Shown: positions 1-9,240 of the stretch, piece by piece | How the letters are laid out: each line of letters begins with the position of its first letter | How positions within the stretch are numbered: the stretch's first letter is position 1 | DNA from: Larix sibirica | Lineage: Eukaryota; Streptophyta; Pinopsida; Pinales; Pinaceae | DNA length: 26,062 nt | Direction: 5' to 3' | Assembly: GCA_004151065.3 (NCBI GenBank) | Contig: NWUY0300018035.1 | Span: forward strand, 99,247 to 125,308 | Notes under the pieces: model-generated | The model's database searches: none | Seen by the model: only the letters and a program-made list of their open reading frames with translations | What the model was told of the DNA's origin: nothing | Made by a program: the position numbers and the translations under genes

Positions 1-372
1 GTCTCTAGATCTCTATGAGAATCTCACAAAATATCACAGTTGCTAAGTAGCAGAAAGTAGGAATTTCGCACAATGGGGGGAAGGTCTAATAATGATGCCA
101 GGGATGGGCGTGTATCCAGAAGATCGACAATGACAATTTGTGAAAAGTGGTGGAAGATACATATGAGAAAAGTAAATAAAAGAAGTGTGCAATTATAAGA
201 TGAGTTTCGAAATGGTGAGAACATCGAGGAAGGAGTAAGTGAGTTACGAGAAATGAAACGATGAGAAGAAATTGACATTTCATTGTTGAGAGGAAGAGGA
301 ATAGAGGTGTATGAAAACTCAACAAGGAGATGCTATGTATAAGGTGTGCTTGTTGTGAATGAGGAAACATAC
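1..372. other. Unassigned left edge, probably 5' part of the gypsy element
   Basis: No convincing gene or LTR boundary is visible. The plus strand is purine-rich and broken by stops in all frames. The coding signal of the Ty3/gypsy gag starts to be readable near 373, so this stretch is most likely its untranslated leader or a badly decayed gag N-terminus. The 5' LTR and primer-binding site of that element are not seen and would lie outside the window. Confidence 0.35.
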
Positions 373-2004
373 TACGAAGTTTAGTTACCAAGTATCAGAT
401 CGTTGGAATAGTTTTTTGAGCCATCTCTTAAAGATGTTGCGAAACAATTAGAATTGTCCAAAACTGTGGAAATCAATGTAACCCAAGAAAATGATCCCTC
501 CATTGTTGCGAAAAGGGATGATGGAAAAAATTACATCAGCATGCCCCCAACTATCCCCCGGGTTCCCTTACAAAATTTGGTAATTCCTTTTCATAATCTT
601 GTTTTACAGTTGCCTTGGTACAATCAAATAGTTTGTAGTCTTAGTAGTATACAAGTTGGTACATTAGTAAGTGGAAGTAGTAGTGGTTTAAACCAATATA
701 ATAGTAGTAGCATTGTGTCTTAGCCCAAGCCCTAAGGATTTTTGTTGATAGGACCTTGAGTCACCAGTATGACTAGGGTACAAGCAAGTTCATATATGAA
801 GTTCCTAGAATTCCAGGGAAGAGGAAATGAAGTAGATGAGAAACAACACTAGTTCCTCTGTGAATCTATTTGGAACTCTAAAGGGGCGCCCTTGCCTCAA
901 AGTTGATTGAATTCGAGACCATGTTGCATGAAAGAGTGCTCTAGTGGTATATGAATTTGATAGAATGGAGGGATTTCAATACTCCAAATATAACATTATA
1001 AGAAGTAAAGCGATTGTTTTTGGATGAGTTTCAGATACCCAAATCAGAACAAGAAGGAATTGTAGAGTTGAGGGAAATATGATATATACAAGGAGAATAT
1101 ATCTAGGATTATGTGCAACGATTTAAGGATGTTCTAGCCAAGCTTTCCTTCCCTGTGCATGATACACACCATAAGGAATGGTTCATTCAAGGATTGTTAC
1201 CATTGAATTGAGTCTTGTTATCGCAATGAGTTGTTGCCTCACCTCAAGCTACTTTAGAATAGGAAATGAAGATTGAAGCAGTGACTAAATATTTGGGTAG
1301 AGTTTTGACAAGAGCATAATTGTCTACTGCTGATTTATTGCAAGTGTAGAGTCAGATTGCTTCTTTAATTGAAAATATTCAAGAATTGAGTATACCTATG
1401 CCAAGTTGAGCGTAATCATGGTGCATGCGGGAAGGTCATCACACATTAGAATGTCAACATTTGAGGGGACCAATAACACTTCCAGGAGGTCCATTTACTG
1501 GTTTTCCAAGTGCAGGTGTTGAAAAAATAGTTGTGTCAAAGTGAATCCAAGCAACCAGATACCCAACCTATAAGAATCTGCCAAATCCTTCCATGAACGA
1601 CTATTGTGAAATATGAAAGGCATTCGAACTTCAACCACGACTATATCCCTTTTGCAGAATTTTTCCTCAGTACCAAACATGATATATTGTGAATTTTGTG
1701 TGGGTCTACCATGCATAGAACATAGAAGTGTAGGGGCTTGGATTCCTTGACATAAATACTAGACTGATCCATATATCAAATATCATATCAGCAGTACCCT
1801 TATGAAAGAGGAGGTGGTGGAGGACATGGATGAGTTGGAAGTTTTGGAAGAGGAGGAGGATGCACAAGTCCAACCCGCTGCCACAACTGTAACGAGTTAA
1901 GACATCTAGCACGCGATTATTCTCTCCCTAGAAGACCATGGTGCAACTACTGTAGAATCAACACCCATAGTATTGAAGAATGTCCAGATCTTATTGCAAA
2001 ATGA
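373..2004 (+). pseudogene. gag: gag pseudogene of the Ty3/gypsy element
   Basis: Gag forms the particle shell and binds element RNA. Frame 1 can be read from about 373 to about 905 with a few stops; it begins with a charged stretch and a Ser/Gly/Asn-rich stretch (454-723). The Retrotrans_gag domain follows at about 799-1215. It starts with KFLEFQGRGNEV in frame 1 and moves to frame 3 by about 912. Family-typical pieces are WYMNLIEWRDFNTPNI, DYVQRFKDVLAKLSFP and EWFIQGLLPLN. In-frame stops sit where tryptophan is usual, for example after KQH near 850 and before WYMN near 942. Downstream is a run of CCHC zinc-knuckle remnants, then a frame-1 stop at 2002-2004. At least three frame changes separate the blocks. 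It is certainly a pseudogene; the N-terminal limit is uncertain. Confidence 0.85.
1422..1983 (+). other. Cluster of five CCHC zinc-knuckle remnants in gag
   Basis: Knuckle 5 (1942-1983) is intact: CNYCRINTHSIEEC. Knuckle 4 (1879-1920) is CHNCNELRHLARDY, so only the last Cys is lost (now Tyr). Knuckle 2 (1605-1646) keeps the first Cys; the second is a TGA stop, the His is Leu and the last Cys is Tyr. Knuckle 3 (1688 to about 1729) keeps CEFC but not the His/Cys end. Knuckle 1 (1422-1454) keeps one Cys and EGHHTLEC, as if a few residues were deleted between the cysteines. A Gly/Arg-rich stretch precedes knuckle 4. The knuckles lie in three different frames. In Gag they bind nucleic acid. Confidence 0.72.
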
Positions 2005-2960
2005 GAAGATTAGATGCAACAATAAGTGAACTTAATCAACTCTGAGCCTTAGAGAGACCATAGTCCAGTAGGTTTTTTTGTCACCCAGGGAGGAGATAGA
2101 ATAAGTGCATATTTGGATGGTCAAGGGTTACCCAATATCCATAAAGAAACTTTGCAAGTATAGAAGTTTTATCCAGTACACCAAAAAGTGATTTTTAGGG
2201 ATGCCATTGAAATGTTTCAGTGTATGCCCACTCGATTGGCCAGAGTTGTGGGACCATCCCAATATGCTATGGTAGATGACGTGCCACCTCTAAGGAGTTG
2301 CGAAAGAAATACAGATCCAGGTTCCTTAGGTAAGATAAAATAACCTATCTCCTTGTGGTTTAGTTTATTGGCAGGCATTTGGGAGAATTAAGGTGTAGCT
2401 TGCAAATTGCAGAAAACTATTCGCGTGCTTTCTAGTGTTGCGAAAGAAGATGAAGAAATATGTGCCCCTCTTCCTGAAATAAAAACTCAGCTCATGTAGA
2501 AGGGAAGGAAGAAAAGGAATGGATGGGAATTTAGATTGGATGCCCAAATCCATGGATACGATACTAAGGATGTGATGTCAACATACTTCCAAAGAAGCTT
2601 GGGAAGCAATGGGTTTCCCTTCCCTTATTTACCCTCCTATTTAGTTGTGAATGGATAACTAGTATCACATCTTTCCTATTAGCCGATTGGAGAATGTCGA
2701 AGTGGAACTAGCAAGTGTAAATACCATTAATGATTTCAAAGCAATTGATATCATGGGTGAAACTGATCCATATCTAGCCTTATTGGGGATGTAATGGGAT
2801 TATGAAAACTATGGTGTGATCGACCTAAAGAATGGAACTATGAACTTTGAAGTTGATGGTATGAATTTTATGCAACCTATGAGCCTGCTCCAGGGGCAGA
2901 GGTACACCTAACCAGTACATGAGAATATGGAATGATATGTTATAGATGACATTTACTCTT
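2005..2960 (+). pseudogene. Retropepsin (aspartic protease) region of the Ty3/gypsy pol
   Basis: The protease cuts the polyprotein. Frame 1 runs on from the last zinc knuckle to about 2343 as a linker. The active-site triplet D-T-G is recognisable at 2560-2570 as GAT ACT, two extra bases, then GGA, followed by CDVNILPK. The flap and C-terminal half are in frame 2 from about 2591 (KEAWEAMGFPSLIYPP). They continue through PISRLENVEVELASVNTI, MGETDPYLALLG and NYGVIDLKNGTMNFEVDG to about 2910, which is the pattern of plant Ty3 proteases. Stops at 2792 and elsewhere break the frame. The match is by eye from family knowledge; the DTG needs the two extra bases ignored, so the active site itself is less certain than the C-terminal half. 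Confidence 0.7.
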
Positions 2961-2962
2961 CG

Positions 2963-3750
2963 ATGACAGGGAAAATGGAGGATTACGTGAATCCTACAGT
3001 AGATGGCTCTGTTAGTTGGAGAAACATTCACTTTTTTTACAACGAAAACGAAGAAGCATTGGATGATTGGCAGAATGTGCGGCATGAAATATCTTCTCGA
3101 CACTGTGCCATGATAAAGTCCGTTCAATGGATCATAGTAGAAGTTCCGTATCCTCATATATATGATGGAATAAATAAATTGAGGGTTTTCTACAGAAAAT
3201 AAATACCCATGTTGCGAAAAATATGTGATGAATGTTTTGTATACGAAATTCATAGGTACTCCCACAAGATGGTGGGTGGTACATAGGGATGATATACCTA
3301 ATTGGACTGCAACCGAGATAGCTCTAATACTCCGGTTTAAATCTTAGAAGCATGAAACTATGTTGTTGAAATTTATATGGGCACGATAGATCCATTTGTT
3401 CACATCGATCAATGTGAGCGTTAATGTAACACCGATGCATTGCATTGAAAATTTTGGGTTCACCAGTTCTTCCACGAATTGGGGCCCATTCTTGAGGCTT
3501 TGTACTCGTATGAAGAGACACAAAGACAAATGAGTTGTTGGAGGAAATTGAGTACACATTTCTACCAGGATATCTCTTTTGTGGCAACATCTAATCCTAT
3601 TACGGATGCTCTGAAAGTGATTTGGGAAACTTTGTTCATTGACAAGCGATGAAATGTGGGAAGCCCATACATATTCCCACTCCATCAAGAATTGAATAGA
3701 TTACTTGTCCCTATAACATTTGCAGCATCTAAATTTCAACAAATTTGAAG
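2963..3750 (+). pseudogene. Second Gag-like module between protease and RT
   Basis: Frame 2 is open from 2963 to 3201 (starts MTGKMEDYVNPTVDGSVSW) as a linker after the protease. It leads into YDGINKLRVF, which looks like the start of a Retrotrans_gag-type domain. A shift near 3190 is followed by KFIGTPTRWWVVHRDDIPNW (about 3240-3305). The Trp pair and spacing resemble the ARWW part of Gag-type domains. Another block in frame 2 (3458-3660) reads VHQFFHELGPILEALYSYEE, then QMSCWRKLSTHFYQDISF, again in Gag style. The meaning is inferred: either a second Gag-like domain fused into pol, or a lineage-specific linker. The following segment (about 3750-3850) joins directly to RT with KVNIGMK. Confidence 0.6.
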
Positions 3751-3751
3751 G

Positions 3752-4862
3752 ATCCCGTGAAGTACAACAACAGAAGCCAAAAGAAGCTGGGGGTTTTTAC
3801 ATGTAGCCTCTGCAGTTGTCGAAAGTCAATATTGGTATGAAATAAAAATATAAAATTGCAGCTATAGGATATTACTGGGATGAGGAAATGATATCAGAGA
3901 TGATATCACTCCTACAAGAGTATGAAGACTTATTCTCGTAGAGTTTCACGAAGCTCAAATGAATCCAAGTTAATTTAGGCAAAATGAAGATTGTGCTGAA
4001 ACATGATGCAAAACCTATGAAGCATTGACCCTATTGATTTAGTCCCTGAATTAATGAAAAAGTGAAGAAGGAAATTGACCAGATGCTAAATGTTGGTTTG
4101 ATTTACCCCGTAGATGAATCTAATTCAATTAGTGCATTCATGATCTAAGTAAGAAAGACAATGAAGATATCATAGTCTATGTCAATTATAAAATTTTGAA
4201 TTCCACATGTGATCATGACCCATTTTTGCATCCTTTAGCAACAAATTTCTAGATCAATTTGTCGGGAATGAGTCCTATTATTTTACAGATGGATTCTTAG
4301 GATATCACCAGGTACACATTGCAGAAAAAGATAAGAAGAAGACACAATTTACTACAGAGTGGGGATCCTTTGCTTATAATGTCATGCCCTTTGGATTGAA
4401 GAATGTGCTTGCAATCTTTTGACGGATTATCATAGCAAATTTCAATGAATTTATGCATAAGTTCCTAGAGCCATATTTGGAAGAGTGGACAGTCTACAAT
4501 TTACTCAAAGGCTATGTGGCCCAAATCCAGTTAATGTTGGATCATTTCACAATCATTTCCGCCAAATGTAGATTTCCTTGAACTTGCGGAAATGCAATTT
4601 TTTTGTACCTTTCGACAACTTGTTGGGTCACATTGTTTACCATGATGGATTCTTGGTAGACCTTGCTAAAATTGATGTCATTGTAAATTTACCATCCCCA
4701 TATTCTCTTAAGCAATTGAGATCTACTTTGGGCCATACAGGTTACTATAGACACTTCATCCACAACTATGCTTCCATTACGACTCCTTTGGAACAACTTC
4801 CGAAGAAGGAAGTAGCATTCATATGGACTAAAGATTGTGAAAAATATTTTGTAATCGTAAGG
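3752..4862 (+). pseudogene. Reverse transcriptase of the Ty3/gypsy pol
   Basis: The RT copies element RNA into DNA. The N-terminal approach is in frame 3 (from about 3752): AAIGYYWDEEMISEMISLLQ, then KEIDQMLNVGLIYPVDES near 4070-4128. After a shift, HDPFLHPLA is followed in frame 1 by YYFTDGFLGYHQVHIAEKD (4276-4332; first catalytic Asp at 4288-4290) and YNVMPFGLKN. The usual Y/F-x-D-D box reads YLEEWTVY (4474-4497): both catalytic Asp are Glu. The thumb follows in frame 3 from 4578: NLRKCNFFVPF, LLGHIVYHDGFLVDLAKID, LRSTLGHTGYYRHFIHNYAS, LEQLPKKEVAFIW. There are several shifts and stops. The assignment is firm; the enzyme is dead. Confidence 0.9.
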
Positions 4863-5295
4863 ATAAAATGGTCAACGCATCAATTATTACATTTCCTTAT
4901 TGGGTAAAAGAATTGCATGTACATGTGAACTCCTCAGGTATTTCCCTTGGAGCTACCTTGGCAAAACCTAGGGAAGATGAGATTGATCACCCTATCTATT
5001 TTGTTAGCAGGAATATATCACAGGTCAAGAACAACTACACCACGACATAAAGGAAGGATTGGTGATGATTTATGCTCTCTAGAAGTTCTTCCACTACTTT
5101 TTGGGAGGAAACTTTAACTTCTTCACAGATCATTCGACTCTCAAATATTTAGTGAATAATCCTGTGCTGGAAGGATGGATTTATATATGGTTGCTCTTGT
5201 TCCAGGAGTTTTCTTTTGAAGTAATTTCCAAGCTTCGAAAGTATAACCATGGACTTGATCATCTTTCACAACTAGAAATAGGTGAATCTAAATGA
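4863..5295 (+). pseudogene. RNase H of the Ty3/gypsy pol
   Basis: RNase H removes the RNA strand after reverse transcription. Frame 2 (from 4868) reads VNASIITFPYWVKELHVHVN, then ISLGATLAKPREDEIDHPIY and NNYTTT. The first catalytic Asp of the H-V-H-V-D pattern is Asn here (AAC at 4928-4930). After a stop at 5048-5050 and a frame change, frame 1 (5101-5295) reads FFTDHSTLKYLVNNPVLEGW, with the later catalytic Asp kept. It ends WLLLFQEFSFEVI...HGLDHLSQLE, the usual tether to integrase. It follows RT directly and leads into integrase. Confidence 0.88.
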
Positions 5296-6605
5296 TTGAT
5301 TGATGACTAGTTTCCTGATGCACCCTTGTTCATAGTTTGTGCCATCCCAAATCACTTAGAAGAAATTTCTTTGTTCCTAACAACATGAATGGCCCCATAA
5401 TACTATACTGCAACACATAAACATCACCTTGTCATACGAGCCTTGAAATATCAACTAATCACAGGATAACTATACAAGCTCGAGATTGATGGTATCTTAC
5501 ATCGATGTGTCTTGGATCATGAATGAAAAGTTATTTTATGGGAATTCCATGTAGGATTTGCGGGAGGCCACATCAGAGGAGAATCTACTAGAAGGAAATT
5601 GTTACAAGTAGGATAGTGGTGGCAAACTATTTTTAAGGATGCTAAATCCTATCTAGAGCATGTGATGTATGCTAGTGAGTTGAGAGGCCTTGTCGAGATG
5701 AGCTCCCATTTCATCTAATTCATGCTCTTCAACCATTTGAGAAGTGGGTAGTTGATTTTATTGGCCCCATTAACCCTCACGTGAAGCATTCGAAATTCCA
5801 TTATATATTTATTGCAACAAACTATCTAACAAAGTGGGTTGAAGCAACACTAGTACATGATTTTTCCGCATAAACAATAGCTCGATTCATCTATAATAAT
5901 ATCGGTATTCACTTTGGGTGTCCCAAAATACTCACCAACGACCAAGGTATGAATTTCATGAGCAATGCAATTAGAACATTAATAAAGGAAATTCTAACAC
6001 AACATCATAAGAGCATCCCATACCACCCACAATCAAATGGCACTATTGAAGCTTTTAATAAGATTCTGGAAACATGATTAGCTAAGTTATGTTACGCAAA
6101 TTGAGATGGTTGGGATGATTGGGTTCCTGCACTACTATGGGCATACTAAACCACAATGAAGAAATTACACAAGCATATCTGTTTCCAATTGGTGTATGGA
6201 AGAGGAGCAGTAGTTCCTTCCACATTTGTCATTCCCAGTATGTACATCATGCATGCCACTCACATGACCGACAGAGATTTACTTGCAGGAAGTGTAGCCG
6301 AATTAATGGAATTAGAAGAGTCCCGCTTTCTAACTGATTATCATGCAACAATAAAGAAATAAATACAGAAGACCTGGAACGATCACCACATCAAGAGAAA
6401 GCACTTTGCAAAAGGTGACCATGTTCTACTATATGACAACAAATTCTTGAAACATCCAGGAAAACTTTAGATTCATTGGATGGGACCATTTATTGTAGTG
6501 GAAATCAAGGATTTTGGTTCTGTTAAGCTTGCAAAACTTGATGGAGTTCTCAAACAAGAATGGGTGAATGGCGCATGCCTGAAGCCCTATATTTATACTC
6601 AGTAA
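5296..6605 (+). pseudogene. Integrase of the Ty3/gypsy pol
   Basis: Integrase inserts the DNA copy into the genome. The zinc-binding part is in frame 1 (about 5530-5660): EFHVGFAGGHIRGES, then WWQTIFKDAKSY. The CxxC is reached only by moving to frame 3 (RACDVC, about 5660). From there frame 3 is continuous to the stop at 6603-6605. The catalytic triad is complete: Asp at 5754-5756 (VVDFIGPI), Asp at 5940-5942 (LTNDQG), Glu at 6048-6050 (NGTIEAFNK), with 35 residues between the last two. The C-terminal part has QLVYGRGAVVPSTFVIPS, VAELMELEESRFL, GDHVLLYDNKF, WMGPFIV and ends VNGACLKPY. About eight in-frame stops, several at positions where W or R is expected, kill it. No chromodomain follows. 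Confidence 0.92.
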
Positions 6606-7175
6606 TACAGTAAGCTAGAACTATTGTCATGTGGAGTGAGTTAGGATAAGAGTTAGTGTTTTTATTCTGCTTTTGGTTATTGCACTAGTTAGTTTGATTT
6701 TTCAACTAGTCATCTGTGTTTTATGTTCCATATTGCAAGTTTTGAGTTAGATAGGTTAGACCATTGTGGCCGGAGGAACCCAATGTATTCAGTTGTTTAT
6801 CACCATCTAGAAGTTGCATCGCACCACCGATGTAGTTGTTCAAAATCAAAGAGCTGTTAAGGCATGCTTAGACTACTTCAAATATTCACATTTAAAGATT
6901 GATCACATCCTGTGTGAAATCGTTGGTTAAGATATTCTCATTTAAGGTTTGAGAACGTCAAATCCCCACTACATCCACCATTAATGAAGTGTCAAATTCC
7001 CTTGCTCTCATGATTAAACATTTAAACTAACTAAGTCCCAATCTGTTAGCCACTTTGAACCTTTAAGAATTAAATAACTTTCGAACTAGATCCCTTTCCG
7101 AAACTAGAGCAATGTGAGCACATAACTATTTCCTGAACCCTAGTTCAGATTGTAAACCAACGCCATCTACCAAAC
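6606..7175 (+). other. Non-coding spacer between pol and third ORF
   Basis: Stops occur in all three plus-strand frames and I see no domain, LTR end or polypurine tract that I would trust. The stretch could be a long intergenic leader of the third ORF, as found in Ty3 elements with an extra 3' ORF. Confidence 0.4.
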
Positions 7176-8420
7176 ATGGGGAAAGTAGTAGCAACTAAGG
7201 CATCCAGAAGTAAGGATTCAACCAAACAAAAAGAATCCCTCCACGCAAAATCGATCGATCCCAGGGTCGGTATTATTGGGGATTTGCAGGGGAAAGTCAA
7301 CCAGACCAGATTTGTTGACTGTGAATTTTCAGATGGGGACCTCTATCCTGATATGAGCCCCAAATTCTACATGGTCTATGCCCCATTTGAGAATGGAGAT
7401 ATAGTGCCAACTCGGAAACATGTATTTGAGTGACTAAGGAACTCCACTTTGATGAACCTAAAGGACTTACCCGTGTTTGGCACAATATGAGAAGTGATCA
7501 AATGAATTAAATTTATGATTAGCATGGTGCATGGCCATTCCTTATGGCTAGACCGCTAGTACCTGATTCATGTTGACGATATCCACATACTGACATGGTT
7601 TTCCACGACTGACAAGGACATATCTATAACATTCCAGGGGGAACACAAGTGAAGCAGGGCACATATAGAGACGAGCTTGTATGATAAATATTGAACAAAG
7701 CACGGGGACAAGGGTGCAATTATCATAGAAATCAATAGCCCATAGGTGACTATTACCTATCATCTCATTGCCGGTAGAGCATTGGGGAAATATATAGAGG
7801 GAGAATGCACGCTTGATACCATCTTAGTAGTGGAATTCTGCATCCAATGTATCTAGTTAAATTAGTGCAAGTACCTCATGGACAAGTTGTTCTAGGCCTG
7901 CATAGACTCACATACATTTGGAGGGTATTTCATATTTGGATACTTACCAGTGGCCTTTGTGATGTGGAAATGGAAGACACCAAAGGGGCATGAATTTACA
8001 TCCCCTGAAGACCAACAATTTGAAGCCCAATTCTTTGACCCATGGATGAGTCACCATGATGACACCAATGCGTCTTTCAACGATAATTCCTTTAGCTAGT
8101 GGTACAATGATATGGTTTCTGCTGCTTCTGTAAATATTCCACGACAGATACTTAACAACTACACCATAAATATCTGGTTCTAAATCAACTAGGATCATAC
8201 CTTCTTGTATCTATGGGGAGTTGAGACAAAATATTTCAAGGAAAAGGTGTTGCCCTTTTTCATATCTCCTGAAATGTTTGACAAAGAAGTCACTAGATGG
8301 ATGAGCGTCACCACCATGAAGACACCCAAAGGTATTGTATATTTATTCCCCACTTCTCTATTTATTGTTGGACAAAGTGCAAGGCATATACTGTGCTTGC
8401 AAGATATTTATTCAATTCAC
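7176..8420 (+). pseudogene. Third ORF, N-terminal domain (PMD-like, tentative)
   Basis: The ATG at 7176 has A at -3 and G at +4. A basic, Lys/Ser-rich start (MGKVVATKASRSKDSTKQKE) is followed by a globular stretch. Frame 3 can be read for about 415 codons with no frameshift, although I count 13 in-frame stops, the first at 7431-7433. Segments are DGDLYPDMSPKFYMVYAPFE, IKFMISMVHGHSLWLD, YLIHVDDIHILTWFS, LIAGRALGKYIEGECTLDTI, FGGYFIFGYLPVAFVMWKW, DPWMSHHDDTNASFND. The L-x-x-D-I-x-x-L-T pattern and the later aromatic helix ending MWKW loosely resemble the plant mobile domain of MAIN/MAIL-type and transposon proteins. That likeness is by eye only. No clear signal peptide or membrane span is visible, so an envelope role is not supported. 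Confidence 0.6.
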
Positions 8421-9240
8421 CAACCACAACCCCACTCCCCCTACCAACATCCACTCATGTTACTAAACCTCTCACAACCAAGCCACCTAGTCTCACTATT
8501 CTCTTTCTTAGCCTCCCACCTCCTACTATCACCACTTCCCTACTTGAGTTCCAACCCCCTACTGCACAAATACAGTCATTCCCCTCATATTGCTTCCTTC
8601 CCCTTCCCACAAAAAATCTTTCAGTTCTGTACAAGAAACCCTTGAATCCTTCCCGGAATAGGAACATAAAGACCCTATTATTAACATCCTAGATGATCCA
8701 ATCTCCTCAATTCATGATATCCCAGGATTTCTAGTTCGGCTTGATATTTGAACACACAACCAAGTCAAAGACAAGGAACAACAATCTACTTCTTCACCTA
8801 CATGCTTAGGGGAAATCATCGATGATACATTGATCCAGAAAGCAGATCAGTTACCTAGTAGCATAGGTGACAATGGCAAACAATAGGAAGACTCACCACT
8901 ATAGTTAGGGGGCAAGGAATAAATTCCACCATTGGAAGATTCTTCTATGGAATAAGAAGAAATCAAACATATATTGAAGAAGCATCCAGCCTCTCCACCT
9001 TCTTCTTATTCAATAGACAATGCATCAGTGCAAGCAAACGTACAACAAATAGTACAAAATAGCGAGCACTATCGCGTATACTTCATATGTACCTAGAATA
9101 GACTGAAATTGTTCCATATCTAAGTGAAACAAAACAATAGAGGATCATGCAACATTGAAATTAATAGTAGGAAATTGATACCCAAACACTTGAGAAATAT
9201 GCAAATTCTATAGCTAGTGGACTACCCCTGTGCACACTTT
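8400..9240 (+). pseudogene. Third ORF, Pro/Thr-rich linker
   Basis: A C-rich plus strand encodes low-complexity Pro/Thr/Ser protein. In frame 2 (to 8692) it reads TTTPLPLPTSTHVTKPLTTK and PPSLTILFLSLPPPTITT; frame 3 stays open to 8645 and is also Pro/Ser/His-rich, so the true frame is unclear. From about 8671 frame 1 carries acidic, Gln-rich text: INILDDPISSIHDIPGF, LGEIIDDTLIQKADQLPSSI, EEIKHILKKHPASPPSSYSI, VQANVQQIVQNSEHYRV. There are several stops. It joins the globular N-terminal domain to the coiled-coil tail and looks like a disordered linker. Confidence 0.5.

Larger units (their letters stand above)
373..6605 (+). mobile_element. Decayed Ty3/gypsy LTR retrotransposon, gag-pol part
   Basis: One element can be followed on the plus strand in the order Gag, zinc knuckles, retropepsin, Gag-like module, reverse transcriptase, RNase H, integrase. 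Integrase after RNase H is the Ty3/gypsy order; copia has integrase before RT. The frame changes several times and in-frame stops are frequent, so no polyprotein can be made. No chromodomain is seen after integrase, which argues against the chromovirus branch; a Tat/Athila-like (non-chromovirus) branch is an inference. The 5' LTR is outside the window and no 3' LTR was found. The element may extend through the third ORF to about 10078, where a LINE interrupts it. Confidence 0.88.

Noticed and set aside
2825-3265. 146-codon minus-strand open frame
   Set aside because: It is the longest minus-strand frame, but the plus strand here carries recognisable protease and linker text.
3324-3688. Minus-strand open frames of 88 and 114 codons
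   Set aside because: They lie opposite the Gag-like module, whose plus-strand text is family-like.
7176-8645. Third ORF as a retroviral-type envelope gene
   Set aside because: No signal peptide, no clear membrane span and no cleavage-like site are visible; the Pro-rich linker and coiled coil suit a cytoplasmic or nuclear protein better.
8455-8667. Minus-strand open frame of 70 codons
   Set aside because: It is the complement of the C-rich Pro/Thr-coding stretch on the plus strand; its Gly/Arg/Val-rich text is a shadow.
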